DNA from: Prolixibacteraceae bacterium
GTDB lineage: Bacteria; Bacteroidota; Bacteroidia; Bacteroidales; Prolixibacteraceae
Assembly (NCBI GenBank): GCA_028683385.1
Contig: JAQUIJ010000002.1
Location: 372,001 to 436,000 of the forward strand
DNA length: 64,000 bases
Direction of reading: 5' to 3'
Of the stretch, positions 8,232-17,383 are shown in pieces; position 1 is the first letter of the stretch, and every line of letters begins with the position of its first letter. A program made the position numbers and the translations under genes. The notes beneath the pieces were generated by a model, which was not told the origin of the DNA, ran no database searches, and saw only the letters and a program-made list of their open reading frames with translations.

Positions 8232-9100
8232 TACTGATAGATTCTTACGTAGTCGACCTCGTACCGAATCGGGAATTTCGATTGATCCGGGTTTCCGCCA
8301 TTGCCACCGATTGCCAGATTCAGGAGTAAATATTGTGGCTGAGTGAATGGGTTAAATCCATCCGGATTAATCGTTTCGCTGAGTAAAGTCGTGTTTAGCA
8401 ATTCATCGTCCAGATAAAGTTTGATTGATTCCTTTGTCCAATCCATTCGCCAGATGTGAAATTTTTTTGTCCATTCCGGATCTTTGGCAAGGAAATGAGC
8501 GAAGGGAATTCGCTCTGTATCCCATTTTGCAACGTATGGTTTGTCGGTTCCCCAGGCCACGTTTGCCAAAATAGTTGGCACATTGTTTACACGGTAGAAT
8601 TCCATAATGTCAATTTCCCCGTTCGAAGGCCATTGTTTAGCATCACCCAATGTCCAGATGGCAGGCCACGATCCCATTGTGGTGTCAATCCTTGCCCGAA
8701 TCTCAAATCGCCCGTATAACCATTGCTTTTGTCCGCGGGTGTTGATGCTCGCTGAAGTGTAATGCGCCGATTCCCGATTTGTTTTCCAGTTTTGACTTCC
8801 ATCCTGAAATTTTGGGTTTGGAATTTCTTCGTGACGGCCTTCAATCAACAGAACTCCATCAATGCAAACGGCATTTTCTTCCTGATACCACTGCAATTCT
8901 TCATTCCGAACAAAGCCTTTTTCGTATTTCCAGAATTCAGGATTGGGTTTGCCATTGGTGATAAATTCATCGGCCCAAACGAGTTTCATGCCGGGAATTT
9001 CTTTAGGTGTATTTGAATCGGGTAGTGTAGGGTTGATTGGCTGAGAAAATGCAGCAAATGAAACGAGTGCAAAAATGAAGGAAAAGGTAAGTTTTTGCAT
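8231..9100 (-). CDS. GH16 family endo-beta-glucanase, secreted
   Basis: A glycoside hydrolase family 16 enzyme of the laminarinase/licheninase type, cutting beta-1,3- or mixed-linkage glucans by a retaining mechanism. Residues 1-19 form a signal peptide ending AAFSQ. The catalytic signature E-I-D-I-M-E is at 162-167 (nucleophile E162, acid/base E167), after the strand WPAIWTLG. WADEF near 42-46 and LLLNLAIGGNGG in the C-terminal part are further family hallmarks. Its 289 residues make a single catalytic domain with no CBM and no type IX C-terminal sorting domain, so Sec export to periplasm is the simplest reading. Exact substrate cannot be read from sequence. A 16-17 bp hairpin separates it from pepD upstream. 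Confidence 0.93.
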   Translation of the reverse strand: MQKLTFSFIFALVSFAAFSQPINPTLPDSNTPKEIPGMKLVWADEFITNGKPNPEFWKYEKGFVRNEELQWYQEENAVCIDGVLLIEGRHEEIPNPKFQDGSQNWKTNRESAHYTSASINTRGQKQWLYGRFEIRARIDTTMGSWPAIWTLGDAKQWPSNGEIDIMEFYRVNNVPTILANVAWGTDKPYVAKWDTERIPFAHFLAKDPEWTKKFHIWRMDWTKESIKLYLDDELLNTTLLSETINPDGFNPFTQPQYLLLNLAIGGNGGNPDQSKFPIRYEVDYVRIYQ

Positions 9101-9120
9101 GAGGTTGGGTTAGGTTAAAA

Positions 9121-9155
9121 TAGTGAGCGGGTGACTTCAAGTCACCCGCTCACTA
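9121..9155 (-). terminator. Long palindromic hairpin, likely pepD terminator
   Basis: An essentially perfect inverted repeat (about 17 bp per arm, core GACTTCAAGTC) lies between the pepD stop codon and the GH16 start. On the minus strand it is followed by TATTTTAACC. It probably ends pepD transcription. Its core resembles the hairpin at 25679-25711. Confidence 0.6.
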
Positions 9156-9179
9156 GAAGGGAATACAGGGATTTTAAAA

Positions 9180-10646
9180 TTATTTCGCCGGAATATTCTT
9201 CAGCGTTTCAACCAAAAAGTCCCAGAATTTGGTGACCGACTCGATGTTTACTTTTTCGTCGGGTGAGTGAGGAAAACGGATGGTTGGGCCGAATGAAATC
9301 ATATCCCAATTCGAATAAGTTCCACCCAGAATACCACATTCCAGTCCGGCATGAATGGCTTTTATTTCAGGAACACGACCGAATTTGTTGTTATAAACCT
9401 GAAGCATAGTTTTCAGGATAGGCGATTCCATGTTTGGTTTCCATCCAGGGTAGCCACCAGTCAAAGTAACTTTGGCTCCGGCCAGAGAAAATACAGAATC
9501 CATACGAGACCCCAGTTCAGCACGGGCTGAATCGACCGAACTGCGCATCAAACAGGAGACACTAATTGTTTTCGTTTCATTGTCCGATTTTACAATGGCC
9601 AGGTTGGTAGATGTTTCAACCAGTCCGGGCATGCTGTCGCTCATGCGGATGGCTCCGTTAGGGCAGGCTACAATGGCATGAGTGAGGTTGATCTGAGTTT
9701 CTTCGTCGATGAGCGAAGCGGGCATTTCGGTTTTTGCCAGTTCGATTTTTAGCGTTGGCTCGGTGGCCGAAAGTTCGCGTTTGATGACAGTTGTTAATCC
9801 GGCAATCAATCCAACCAGTTTGTCGGCTGTTGCATACGGAACAGTAACTATTCCAAAAGCTTCGCGCGGAATCGCATTGCGAAGGTTTCCTCCGTTGATA
9901 GCCGCTAAACGAAGTCCACAAACTTTGTAAGCTTCTTTCAGAACACGGAAGAAAATTTTGTTGGCATTTCCGCGACCCAGGTTGATATCCAATCCGGAAT
10001 GTCCACCTTTCAATCCGGTAATGTTCAGCTTAAAAGCAATTGATTCGGCAGGAACCGGAACTTCAGTAAAGCTAAACTTAGAAGTAGCATCTTCACCACC
10101 GGCACAGCCCACGTACAATTCGCCTTCGTCTTCAGAGTCCATGTTAATCAGGATGTCGCCTTTCAGGATTCCCGATTTCAGGCCATTGGCTCCGTCCATA
10201 CCTGTTTCTTCGGTAGCGGTAAACAATGCTTCAACCGGACCGTGTGCAAGGTCTTTCGATGCCAGAACAGCCATTGCAGCAGCAACTCCAATTCCGTTGT
10301 CGGCGCCAAGCGTTGTTCCGTTGGCTCTGACCCATTCGCCATCGATGATGGTTTCAATCGGATCTTTGGCAAAATCGTGATCTTTGTCGCTGTTTTTTTG
10401 CGGCACCATGTCGAGGTGACCCTGAAGGATTACTCCTTTGCGTTTCTCCATTCCGGCAGTGGCCGGTTTGCGAATAATAACGTTTCCTGCTTCATCCTGA
10501 ATGGTTTCCAATCCCAGGCTTTTGCCAAAGTCAGCAACAAACTGACGGATTTGCTCTTCATGATGAGAAGGACGCGGTATACGCGTCAACTGATAGAAAT
10601 TTTCCCAAACTTCGTTGGGTGTTAATTTTGAGATTTCGTTGCTCAT
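9180..10646 (-). CDS. pepD: Aminoacyl-histidine dipeptidase (peptidase D, M20)
   Basis: A cytoplasmic zinc dipeptidase that splits Xaa-His (carnosine-like) and other dipeptides. Motifs of the M20 family run in order: GHLDMVPQ (metal histidine and aspartate), LGADNGIGVA (metal aspartate), TATEETGMDGA (catalytic glutamate), NMDSEDEGE (metal residue). The dimerisation-domain region is GGHSGLDIN, and the last metal histidine lies in the C-terminal part, AIHAGLECG. I placed the start at ATG 10646 (MSNEISKLTPNEVW), because the in-frame extension upstream to 10727 is not conserved in style and the homologous fold begins at ISKLTP. This gives 488 residues, normal for PepD. A bidirectional terminator separates it from the MFS carrier gene upstream on the same strand. 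Confidence 0.93.
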   Translation of the reverse strand: MSNEISKLTPNEVWENFYQLTRIPRPSHHEEQIRQFVADFGKSLGLETIQDEAGNVIIRKPATAGMEKRKGVILQGHLDMVPQKNSDKDHDFAKDPIETIIDGEWVRANGTTLGADNGIGVAAAMAVLASKDLAHGPVEALFTATEETGMDGANGLKSGILKGDILINMDSEDEGELYVGCAGGEDATSKFSFTEVPVPAESIAFKLNITGLKGGHSGLDINLGRGNANKIFFRVLKEAYKVCGLRLAAINGGNLRNAIPREAFGIVTVPYATADKLVGLIAGLTTVIKRELSATEPTLKIELAKTEMPASLIDEETQINLTHAIVACPNGAIRMSDSMPGLVETSTNLAIVKSDNETKTISVSCLMRSSVDSARAELGSRMDSVFSLAGAKVTLTGGYPGWKPNMESPILKTMLQVYNNKFGRVPEIKAIHAGLECGILGGTYSNWDMISFGPTIRFPHSPDEKVNIESVTKFWDFLVETLKNIPAK

Positions 10647-10814
10647 ATAGTTGTTTTTAAAATAAAATTCGATCAAAAAACGATTGTAAACACTCGTTTC
10701 AGGTGCGTTGTTTTTGGCTTCTGACACTCAGAAATCTATTCCATTTTAGCACAAAAACGTCAGCACCTAAAAGTACAATTAATCCGTGTAGTTTGTTCTG
10801 AAACGAAACAATAA

Positions 10815-10850
10815 AAAAACCTGCATTCGTTTAATTGGATGCAGGTTTTT
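10815..10850. terminator. Bidirectional intrinsic terminator
   Basis: Arms AAAAACCTGCAT and ATGCAGGTTTTT (12 bp perfect) enclose a 12-base loop, with A-run and T-run on opposite sides. It ends the MFS gene on the minus strand before pepD begins. Confidence 0.8.
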
Positions 10851-10871
10851 GATATTTTTCAATTCAGGAAA

Positions 10872-12275
10872 TTATTCCTTAATGTTTGGTCTTTCCAATC
10901 CGTATCCTTTTTTGCGGTCTTCAGCCTTCAGGAGTAAGGCAAAGCCAATGGCGAGAAATCCAAAGAAAGCAAATATGAGCATTGGAATCATGTAATTGTA
11001 TTGAGTAAGGACTTGCTCTTTGCCGTCAACCAATTTTGTTATTGTGCCCGTAATACAGTATTTATCCAGTACAATACCGATAAGTAACGGAACACCCATC
11101 AATCCCCAGTTCTGAACCCAGAAGGTCATGGCATAGGCAGTTCCCAGTTTGCTGTGAGGAATAATCTTGGCAATTGAAGGCCACATGGCTGCGGGTACCA
11201 TCGAGAAAGCAATTCCCAACAAGATTACTAATCCGATGGCAATTGGGAAACTGTTTAACGAAGGAATTGAGAATAAAAGGTGAACACAAACCAACAAAAT
11301 AGAACCAACGATCATGATGGTAGCGCCTTTACCCTTTTTATCGAATATACTTCCGAAAAATGGAGTTAACAGCAACGCACCAAACGGCAGTAAAGCTGGA
11401 ATATAACCGGCAAAAGAGTCGGATATTTCAAACTTCTGTACAATCATATTGGTCGCATATTTAATGAATGGAAATACTGCAGAATAAAACAAAACACATA
11501 AAATAGTGATGTACCAAAATGCGCGGTTTTTACCAATTTCAAGAATGTCGGCGAATTTAAATTCTTCGTCAGCAGCCACTCCGGCATCAGCATCTTCCTG
11601 ATCAAGCCTTCTGTCCATGAATGTAAACAGAATAAATACTAACAATCCGGCACACAACAAAACCAATGCAAGTAAAACCGGAGAACTAATGTTGCCAGTC
11701 ATTTTAACTAAGGGTATTGGAGTGAACATAGCTAAAGCAGTACCGATCCGGCCTGTTGATGTATTTAATCCGATGGCAAGTGCCATTTCTTTTCCGCGGA
11801 ACCAGCGCACTACAGCCTTGTTTGCTGCGATACCAAACATTTCGCAACCAACCCCGAAAATGGCAAACCCAAATCCGGCGACGACTGCCGATTTTGCTGA
11901 TGGAGATATCACTTGCCACGAAAAGATTGTTAATTCATACATTCCTTCAATATGTCCGGAAATGGCCCAGTATTTAATGAAAGCGCCAACTAACATGATT
12001 CCAATGGCAAGTATTCCAGTAAAGCGAACTCCCATCTTATCGAGGATCATACCACTGAAAACAAGCATCAGCAGGAATACATTGAACCAACCATATCCGC
12101 TAGTGAAGAAGCCATAATCGGAAGCTGACCATGATAAAGCGCCTTGCAGTCTTTCCTGCAAAGGAGCCATGGCATCGGTCAGGTAATACATACACATCAT
12201 TGTAAACGACACCAGCCCTAGCATAAGCCATCGTGCTGATTTAGAGTCGCGGAGAGATTTTTTATTTTCCTGCAT
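10872..12275 (-). CDS. Major facilitator superfamily transporter (12 TM)
   Basis: A 467-residue inner-membrane carrier with about 12 hydrophobic helices. The loop after helix 2 (MILDKMGVRFTG) matches the MFS G-x-x-x-D-(R/K)-x-G-x-(R/K) signature, and it is echoed in the second half by FGSIFDKKGKGA. A charged cytoplasmic loop (residues ~215-235) divides two six-helix bundles. Substrate is not evident. The overall pattern resembles bacterial relatives of MFSD1, a eukaryotic lysosomal dipeptide carrier, and the gene sits just before the dipeptidase gene pepD on the same strand. A dipeptide or amino-acid substrate is therefore a reasonable guess, but it is inference. A terminator after it means it is not strictly co-transcribed with pepD. 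Confidence 0.85.
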   Translation of the reverse strand: MQENKKSLRDSKSARWLMLGLVSFTMMCMYYLTDAMAPLQERLQGALSWSASDYGFFTSGYGWFNVFLLMLVFSGMILDKMGVRFTGILAIGIMLVGAFIKYWAISGHIEGMYELTIFSWQVISPSAKSAVVAGFGFAIFGVGCEMFGIAANKAVVRWFRGKEMALAIGLNTSTGRIGTALAMFTPIPLVKMTGNISSPVLLALVLLCAGLLVFILFTFMDRRLDQEDADAGVAADEEFKFADILEIGKNRAFWYITILCVLFYSAVFPFIKYATNMIVQKFEISDSFAGYIPALLPFGALLLTPFFGSIFDKKGKGATIMIVGSILLVCVHLLFSIPSLNSFPIAIGLVILLGIAFSMVPAAMWPSIAKIIPHSKLGTAYAMTFWVQNWGLMGVPLLIGIVLDKYCITGTITKLVDGKEQVLTQYNYMIPMLIFAFFGFLAIGFALLLKAEDRKKGYGLERPNIKE

Positions 12276-12445
12276 TTTTAAAAAGTGAGAATGTTTATAT
12301 GAATAAATTATTTTCGTTTAATAATTGATTTCTTCAACTCCATAATTTTAGATAGCTAATTCTGAATTCAAATCTGAAAGGGGGATTTTCAGAAGGCTCT
12401 AATATAAGAAAATATCTGAGTGCTAAACGAGGATATTATACAGGT

Positions 12446-12476
12446 ATAAAAAATCCCGGAAGTTTTCTCCCGGGAT
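12446..12476 (-). terminator. Intrinsic terminator after the DUF4831 gene
   Basis: Stem ATCCCGG / CCGGGAT with a 10-base loop. Read on the minus strand it is followed by TTTTTTAT, in the right place downstream of the DUF4831 stop codon. Confidence 0.75.
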
Positions 12477-12506
12477 CATGTGTCAGCGTATTGATGTTGT
12501 GCTTGT

Positions 12507-13622
12507 CTATTTATTTTCAATTATACTTTTAATGGCTCCTGTGTTCGGAAAGAATTCGAGTTTGTAGTTTCCGTCGAGTAAATCTTCAGGAACAGGTGCC
12601 GTGGTTCCGAACTGTGCGATAGGGGCGCGGGCTCCTGCCAGTTGTTTGCTTCCATCCATGATCCGAATTTCGGACATGCCTGGCATGCGGTAATACAAGC
12701 CACTTTTTCCAGCTTCAGGATTGGCCGACGTGCTCAGCGTGCTTTGTTTCGAAGCCAGATTGTCGTCTTTCGTAATTTCAATAACGATTGGGCGTCCGGA
12801 TAAATCAGCTTTGGGTAAAACGCCACGATCATCACTGAAGCGGAAAAAGACTTCGCCTTTGGCCGTTTTTTCTCCGGGAATGTAATCGAAGCTAAATTCA
12901 TAGCTCTGTTTCGACGATTTTCCGATAAACAGTGCCAGATAATTTTCTTCCATTTTAGCCAATTCTTCGCGCATTACTTCAAATGCTTTTCCATCCGGAA
13001 GTGGTTCATCGTCGGCATTGGTCAACAAAGCAAAACGCGAATTGCGAAGGTTGAAGATGGTTTCAGCAGCTTCGGCAGCTTTCTGATCGATGTTTTTCGA
13101 AACCATTTTATAACTTTTGGTCGAGTCGGTTGGCGAATAGAAACTCCAGATCGACAAATCGGTAAAACTTACCCGGCTTTGCAGATCTTTGGTCAGGAAC
13201 GATTGGGTTTCAATGCGGGATTCCGGAGTTTTAACACCTGTATTTACTCCGGCAAGAATTCCGGATTCGGTCAAACTAACCAACTGTGCAGCCTGCCCCT
13301 GTGCTTTGTAAACCTGACCCGGATCGGGTTGGCTGAATGTTTCCAGACTCATTTCATCCATGTTCCAGCGGTCACTGCTGGTGGTTGGGGCGTTATCAAT
13401 GCCCAGCAATTTCGATGCGTAATTGCAGAATGGACCATTCACGAAGCGTTCGCGGGTTGCTTTGACATGAACGCGAATACCTGTTTGAGGCAATGAGTAA
13501 ACCACACCTTCGATTGCTCCTGATGTTGAGCCGGGGATTTCTTTTTTCTTGTCGTCCTTTGTGGTTGCAAAAAGAGTTGAGGTAAATAGCAGTAAAATAA
13601 TTGTGAATATGGATGTTTTCAT
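12507..13622 (-). CDS. DUF4831 family exported protein
   Basis: A 371-residue protein of a Bacteroidota family with no assigned function. A signal peptide (MKTSIFTIILLLFTSTLFA) directs it out of the cytoplasm; there is no lipobox cysteine. The family pattern is visible: an early YSLPQTGIRVHV strand, the segment FCNYASKLLGI, an ESRIETQSFLTKD region, then a duplicated-looking beta-rich half with YEFSFDYIPGEKT and FFRFSDDRGVLP. The C-terminus LEFFPNTGAIKSIIENK contains a phrase common to this family. It stands alone between terminators, with nnr upstream on the same strand (63 bases away). A TATTTTTG promoter motif lies in that gap. I cannot assign a role. Confidence 0.8.
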   Translation of the reverse strand: MKTSIFTIILLLFTSTLFATTKDDKKKEIPGSTSGAIEGVVYSLPQTGIRVHVKATRERFVNGPFCNYASKLLGIDNAPTTSSDRWNMDEMSLETFSQPDPGQVYKAQGQAAQLVSLTESGILAGVNTGVKTPESRIETQSFLTKDLQSRVSFTDLSIWSFYSPTDSTKSYKMVSKNIDQKAAEAAETIFNLRNSRFALLTNADDEPLPDGKAFEVMREELAKMEENYLALFIGKSSKQSYEFSFDYIPGEKTAKGEVFFRFSDDRGVLPKADLSGRPIVIEITKDDNLASKQSTLSTSANPEAGKSGLYYRMPGMSEIRIMDGSKQLAGARAPIAQFGTTAPVPEDLLDGNYKLEFFPNTGAIKSIIENK

Positions 13623-13668
13623 CGTTTTGAAAATTTAATTGGTTTCTGTTTTCATCGTTATTAAAACC

Positions 13669-13676
13669 CAAAAATA
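13669..13676 (-). promoter_or_regulatory. Candidate -7 element (TATTTTTG) for the DUF4831 gene
   Basis: On the minus strand these bases read TATTTTTG, matching TAnnTTTG, 46 bases before the DUF4831 ATG. Confidence 0.4.
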
Positions 13677-13685
13677 GCCAAAATA

Positions 13686-15194
13686 TTATTCGAGTTGCAG
13701 AAAAGCTTTTCCCAGATGGCTGATTAGGTCCCCGGCAATCAGTGAATACTTTCCAATTTCAGTTGCAGCCAGATCTCCAGCCAGTCCGTGGAGGTAAACT
13801 CCGATCAATGTTGCATCTTCCGCAGAGTAATTTTGTGCGAGCAATCCGAGAACAATTCCGGTTAAAACATCGCCACTTCCGCCAGTAGCCATTCCCGGGT
13901 TTCCGGTACTGTTGAAAAATACTTTTCCATCAGGTAGCGTAATGCAACTGTGTGCTCCTTTACACACTACGATGACTTTGTATTTTGCTGAAAACTGAAG
14001 TTGTTTTTGCAAACGTTCAAACGAGTTGAAGGATGCTCCAGCCAGGCGCTCAAATTCTTTTGGATGCGGTGTCAGAATGGCATTTTCAGGCAGAAGATCG
14101 TACCAATCCTGATTTTCAGACAAAATGTTGAGCGCATCAGCATCAATAACCAACTTGTTTGGTTTTGCCTGAAGTAAAGTTTTTAAAGCTTGTTGCGTTT
14201 CCTGCTTTTTATCCAGCCCCGGGCCAATTCCAATGGCAGAATACCTGGATATATCGGGTACTTCGGAGAAAACCGTTTCCGACGGATCAATCGAAGTCAT
14301 GGCTTCAGGAACTGAATTTTGAATGATTTCATAACCCGACTGCGGAACATGGCTAGTCAATAACCCAACTCCGGAGCGCAAACAGGCTTGCGAGGCCAGA
14401 ACGGAAGCACCCATTTTTCCATAGCTTCCGGCAATCAGTAGCGCATGCCCAAATGTTCCTTTGTGCGAAAATTTTTCGCGCGTTTCGATTTTTCCTGAAA
14501 TGAATTCTTTGGTCAGGAAATGATATGGGGTTTTGGTTTGTTCGATCGCGTTTGGATGCAATCCGATGGGAAGAACTGTCCAATCGCCAACAAATTCACA
14601 ATTTTCAGAAAATAGAAAACTGAGTTTTGGAAATTGGAAAGTGAGCGTGTGGTCGGCTTTGATTATTGCAGAAAGATCGTTTTTCGAGTTGTCTTCCCCA
14701 AACAGTCCGCTCGGAATATCAATGGAAATGATTATCGCTCCGGATCGATTGATTTGTTTGACGATTTTTTTTGCCAGCCCATCCAACGGCTTATTTAATC
14801 CCGAGCCAAAAAGTCCGTCGATGACAATTGCATCAGCAGGAATTTCAGGAATTGAATCTTCAGAATCTATTTTTCTCAGGATAACCAGGTTTTGTTCTTC
14901 CAAGCGCTGCCAGTTGATGGCAGGATCGCCTTTGAGTTCCCGGCCAAAATCGGTCCGGTAAACCGTGCATTGCAAATTACTCCCGGCCAGCATTCGGGCT
15001 ACGGCCAGCGCATCGCCACCATTGTTTCCTGGTCCGGCCAAAAGATATATCTGCCGGTCGTGATTCATGTTCTTGATTACCCAATCAGCAATCTGAAACG
15101 AAGCCCGTTCCATTAGGTCGATGGACGAAATAGGTTCCAATTTCATCGTTAATTGATCAATCCCGGCGATTTGTTTGCAGGTAAAAAATTTCAT
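13686..15194 (-). CDS. nnr: Bifunctional NAD(P)H-hydrate epimerase/dehydratase
   Basis: A cytoplasmic metabolite-repair enzyme that restores damaged NADH and NADPH hydrates. The N-terminal half (about 1-220) is the YjeF_N epimerase, with AGPGNNGGDALAVARMLA near 54-71 and the IVIDGLFGSGLNKPL block. The C-terminal half (about 235-500) is the ADP-dependent dehydratase of ribokinase fold, with GHALLIAGSYGKMGASVLA, LTPHPKEFERLAG and the catalytic TGGSGDVLTGIVLG near 437-450. Its 502 residues match the fused E. coli form. The start ATG at 15194 is followed by the usual KIFTCKQI-like beginning. It lies 63 bases before the DUF4831 gene. Confidence 0.96.
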   Translation of the reverse strand: MKFFTCKQIAGIDQLTMKLEPISSIDLMERASFQIADWVIKNMNHDRQIYLLAGPGNNGGDALAVARMLAGSNLQCTVYRTDFGRELKGDPAINWQRLEEQNLVILRKIDSEDSIPEIPADAIVIDGLFGSGLNKPLDGLAKKIVKQINRSGAIIISIDIPSGLFGEDNSKNDLSAIIKADHTLTFQFPKLSFLFSENCEFVGDWTVLPIGLHPNAIEQTKTPYHFLTKEFISGKIETREKFSHKGTFGHALLIAGSYGKMGASVLASQACLRSGVGLLTSHVPQSGYEIIQNSVPEAMTSIDPSETVFSEVPDISRYSAIGIGPGLDKKQETQQALKTLLQAKPNKLVIDADALNILSENQDWYDLLPENAILTPHPKEFERLAGASFNSFERLQKQLQFSAKYKVIVVCKGAHSCITLPDGKVFFNSTGNPGMATGGSGDVLTGIVLGLLAQNYSAEDATLIGVYLHGLAGDLAATEIGKYSLIAGDLISHLGKAFLQLE

Positions 15195-15207
15195 TCTGAC
15201 AAGTTTT

Positions 15208-15225
15208 AAGTCAAAAGTACAAAGT
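15208..15225 (+). repeat. 18-base dispersed repeat, copy 1
   Basis: AAGTCAAAAGTACAAAGT occurs here just upstream of nnr and again, identically, at 58407-58424 after alaS. Related AGTCAAAAGT units flank both copies. Confidence 0.6.
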
Positions 15226-15385
15226 TTAAAGTGAAAAACGGCGAAACCGATGGATTCGTAGTTGTGATTCGTAAAGTATGTATTTGGGATGTGATTTGCT
15301 TGATGAATGATAGGATAGTATTCATTTACTGATTAATATTTGAGACAACTGACAAACGTCAAATTTTAATCAAAAAAAACTTAAC

Positions 15386-15393
15386 TATATTTG
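15386..15393 (+). promoter_or_regulatory. Candidate -7 element (TATATTTG) for the POT carrier gene
   Basis: TATATTTG fits the Bacteroidota TAnnTTTG consensus and lies 53 bases before the ATG at 15447. Confidence 0.5.
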
Positions 15394-15446
15394 TCACTAT
15401 TGCAAAAACTTACAACAAAATATTCACTTACTAAAAACGACTAATT

Positions 15447-17258
15447 ATGCTGAAAGGACATCCCAGAGGGCTTTTGGTGGCATTTTTTGCCAATATGGGC
15501 GAACGCTTTGGATTTTACACGATGATGGCCATTCTGGTTCTGTTTCTTCAGGCCAGATTTGGATTGACAGAACAGGCCGCTGGTGATATTTACAGCTGGT
15601 TTTACTTCGGAATTTATGCTTTGGCTCTGATTGGCGGAATTCTGGCTGATTATACCAAAAAGTACAAGCTGGTTATTTTCGCCGGAATCGCTATTATGCT
15701 TGCGGGTTATGCTTCGTTGGCCATTCCGGGAATGACGCTGACAGTTACCGTAATAAGCTTGTTTGTAATTGCTTTCGGGAATGGTCTTTTCAAAGGAAAC
15801 CTTCAGGCTGTGGTTGGTCAGTTGTACGACGATCCGAAGTATTCGAAGATGAGGGATTCGGCTTTCATGATTTTTTACATGGGTATAAATGTTGGTGCTT
15901 TCTTCGCACCTTTTGCTGCTACCGGAATTCGTAACTGGTGGTTGGGAAAAAATGGTTTATTGCACGATGGTAGTCTTCCGTCACTTTGTCATCAATACAT
16001 CAATGGCACTTTAACGGATACCACTCAGTTCTCAGAACTTGCCACTAAAGCAAGTGTTTCAGGTTCAGTGACCGATCTTGGAGCTTTTGCCCACAATTAC
16101 CTTGAAGTTTTCTCGCGTGGTTATAATTACGCTTTTGGTATTGCAGCCGGAGCTATGATTATCTCCATGCTGGTTTATATTTTCTTCCAGAGATATCTTC
16201 CAAATGCCGAAAAACAAGTTGAAAAAGCCGATAAAAAAACGGTTAAGACCGCCGAAGAGGCCAATAGCTCACAGACCAGTCCGATTGCTATTTTTGCATC
16301 TTTGGTTGCTGCAACAGTGGTTACCGTTTTGACCGGGTTAGTTCTTGATTATAAAACCGGGATGGCTTTTGGTTTATTTGCTGCTTTCGTAACCTGGATT
16401 ACCATGATTTCGACCAAGGAAGAAAAACCAAAAGTAACCTCATTGATTTTGGTTTTCTTTGTAGTGATTTTCTTCTGGATGTCGTTCCATCAAAATGGGT
16501 TAACCCTGACTTTCTTTGCCCGCGACTATATTGTGAAAGAGGTTGGCGCCTTTACTTACCTGTTTTTTGATATGTGGTCGATTCTGGCAGTTATCACTAC
16601 CGTAGCCGGCTTGTTCGTTTTAATAGGAAAAGAAAAAACCACAACTACTCGTCTGATTGGTGCAGGAATGACACTTGTTGGCGGTGGCGCTTCATATTAT
16701 TTTATGAGCGGAAACGGACCTTCAAATGCAATTGCTCCTGAAGTTTTCCAGTCGTTTAACCCACTCTTTATTGTCGCTTTAACAACTCTGGTTATGGGCG
16801 TTTTTGCCATGCTGAACAAAGCCGGGAAAGAGCCTTCAACACCAAAGAAAATCGGTATCGGAATGATCATAGCTGCTGGCGGATTTTTACTTGTTCTGAT
16901 TGCATCTGTCGGCTTGATTTCTCCTCATACCTTGGCAGGGCAAGCTGTTCCTGAAGCTTCACGGGTTTCGCCATATTGGCTTATAAACAGTTATTTGATT
17001 TTAACTGTTGCTGAATTATTCTTAAGCCCAATGGGACTTTCGTTTGTGTCGAAAGTTGCACCACAGCGCTTCCAGGGATTAATGCAGGGAGGATGGCTTT
17101 TGGCCACTGCTGTAGGAAACAAACTCTTATTTGTTGGTAGTTTCTTCTGGGGTAAACTCGAATTGTGGCAGTTGTGGCTCATTTTCATCGTTTGTATTTT
17201 GGTTTCAGCTGCGGTTATTTTCTCCATAATGAAAAGGTTGGAAACCGCTACCAAATAA
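15447..17258 (+). CDS. Proton-dependent oligopeptide (POT/PTR2) transporter
   Basis: A 603-residue inner-membrane symporter that takes up di- and tripeptides with protons. The diagnostic E-x-x-E-R-F-type motif appears as NMGERFGFYTM near residues 17-27, followed by the second POT signature in the loop after helix 2 (GGILADYTKKYK) and FIVIAFGNGLFKGN near helix 4. The C-terminal half has WMSFHQNGLTLTFF and ELFLSPMGLSFVSKVAP, which are family markers. The length is that of the longer Bacteroidota POT proteins with an extended loop after helix 6 (residues ~245-275, lysine- and glutamate-rich). It has its own promoter and a terminator just beyond. Confidence 0.95.
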   Translation: MLKGHPRGLLVAFFANMGERFGFYTMMAILVLFLQARFGLTEQAAGDIYSWFYFGIYALALIGGILADYTKKYKLVIFAGIAIMLAGYASLAIPGMTLTVTVISLFVIAFGNGLFKGNLQAVVGQLYDDPKYSKMRDSAFMIFYMGINVGAFFAPFAATGIRNWWLGKNGLLHDGSLPSLCHQYINGTLTDTTQFSELATKASVSGSVTDLGAFAHNYLEVFSRGYNYAFGIAAGAMIISMLVYIFFQRYLPNAEKQVEKADKKTVKTAEEANSSQTSPIAIFASLVAATVVTVLTGLVLDYKTGMAFGLFAAFVTWITMISTKEEKPKVTSLILVFFVVIFFWMSFHQNGLTLTFFARDYIVKEVGAFTYLFFDMWSILAVITTVAGLFVLIGKEKTTTTRLIGAGMTLVGGGASYYFMSGNGPSNAIAPEVFQSFNPLFIVALTTLVMGVFAMLNKAGKEPSTPKKIGIGMIIAAGGFLLVLIASVGLISPHTLAGQAVPEASRVSPYWLINSYLILTVAELFLSPMGLSFVSKVAPQRFQGLMQGGWLLATAVGNKLLFVGSFFWGKLELWQLWLIFIVCILVSAAVIFSIMKRLETATK

Positions 17259-17326
17259 CAGTGCGCATTTTTAGAATAGATTTGGCTTGTAAATTTTCAA
17301 TCCAACCAATAAAAAATATACTTTTG

Positions 17327-17355
17327 AAGGAGTGGCTATTGTCACTCCTTTTTTA
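17327..17355 (+). terminator. Intrinsic terminator after the POT gene
   Basis: Stem AAGGAGTG / CACTCCTT with an 8-base loop and a following T-run. It separates the carrier gene from the beta-lactamase gene 29 bases later. Confidence 0.8.
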
Positions 17356-17383
17356 TGTTTTTGATATTTCGAAATTTAAAGCA

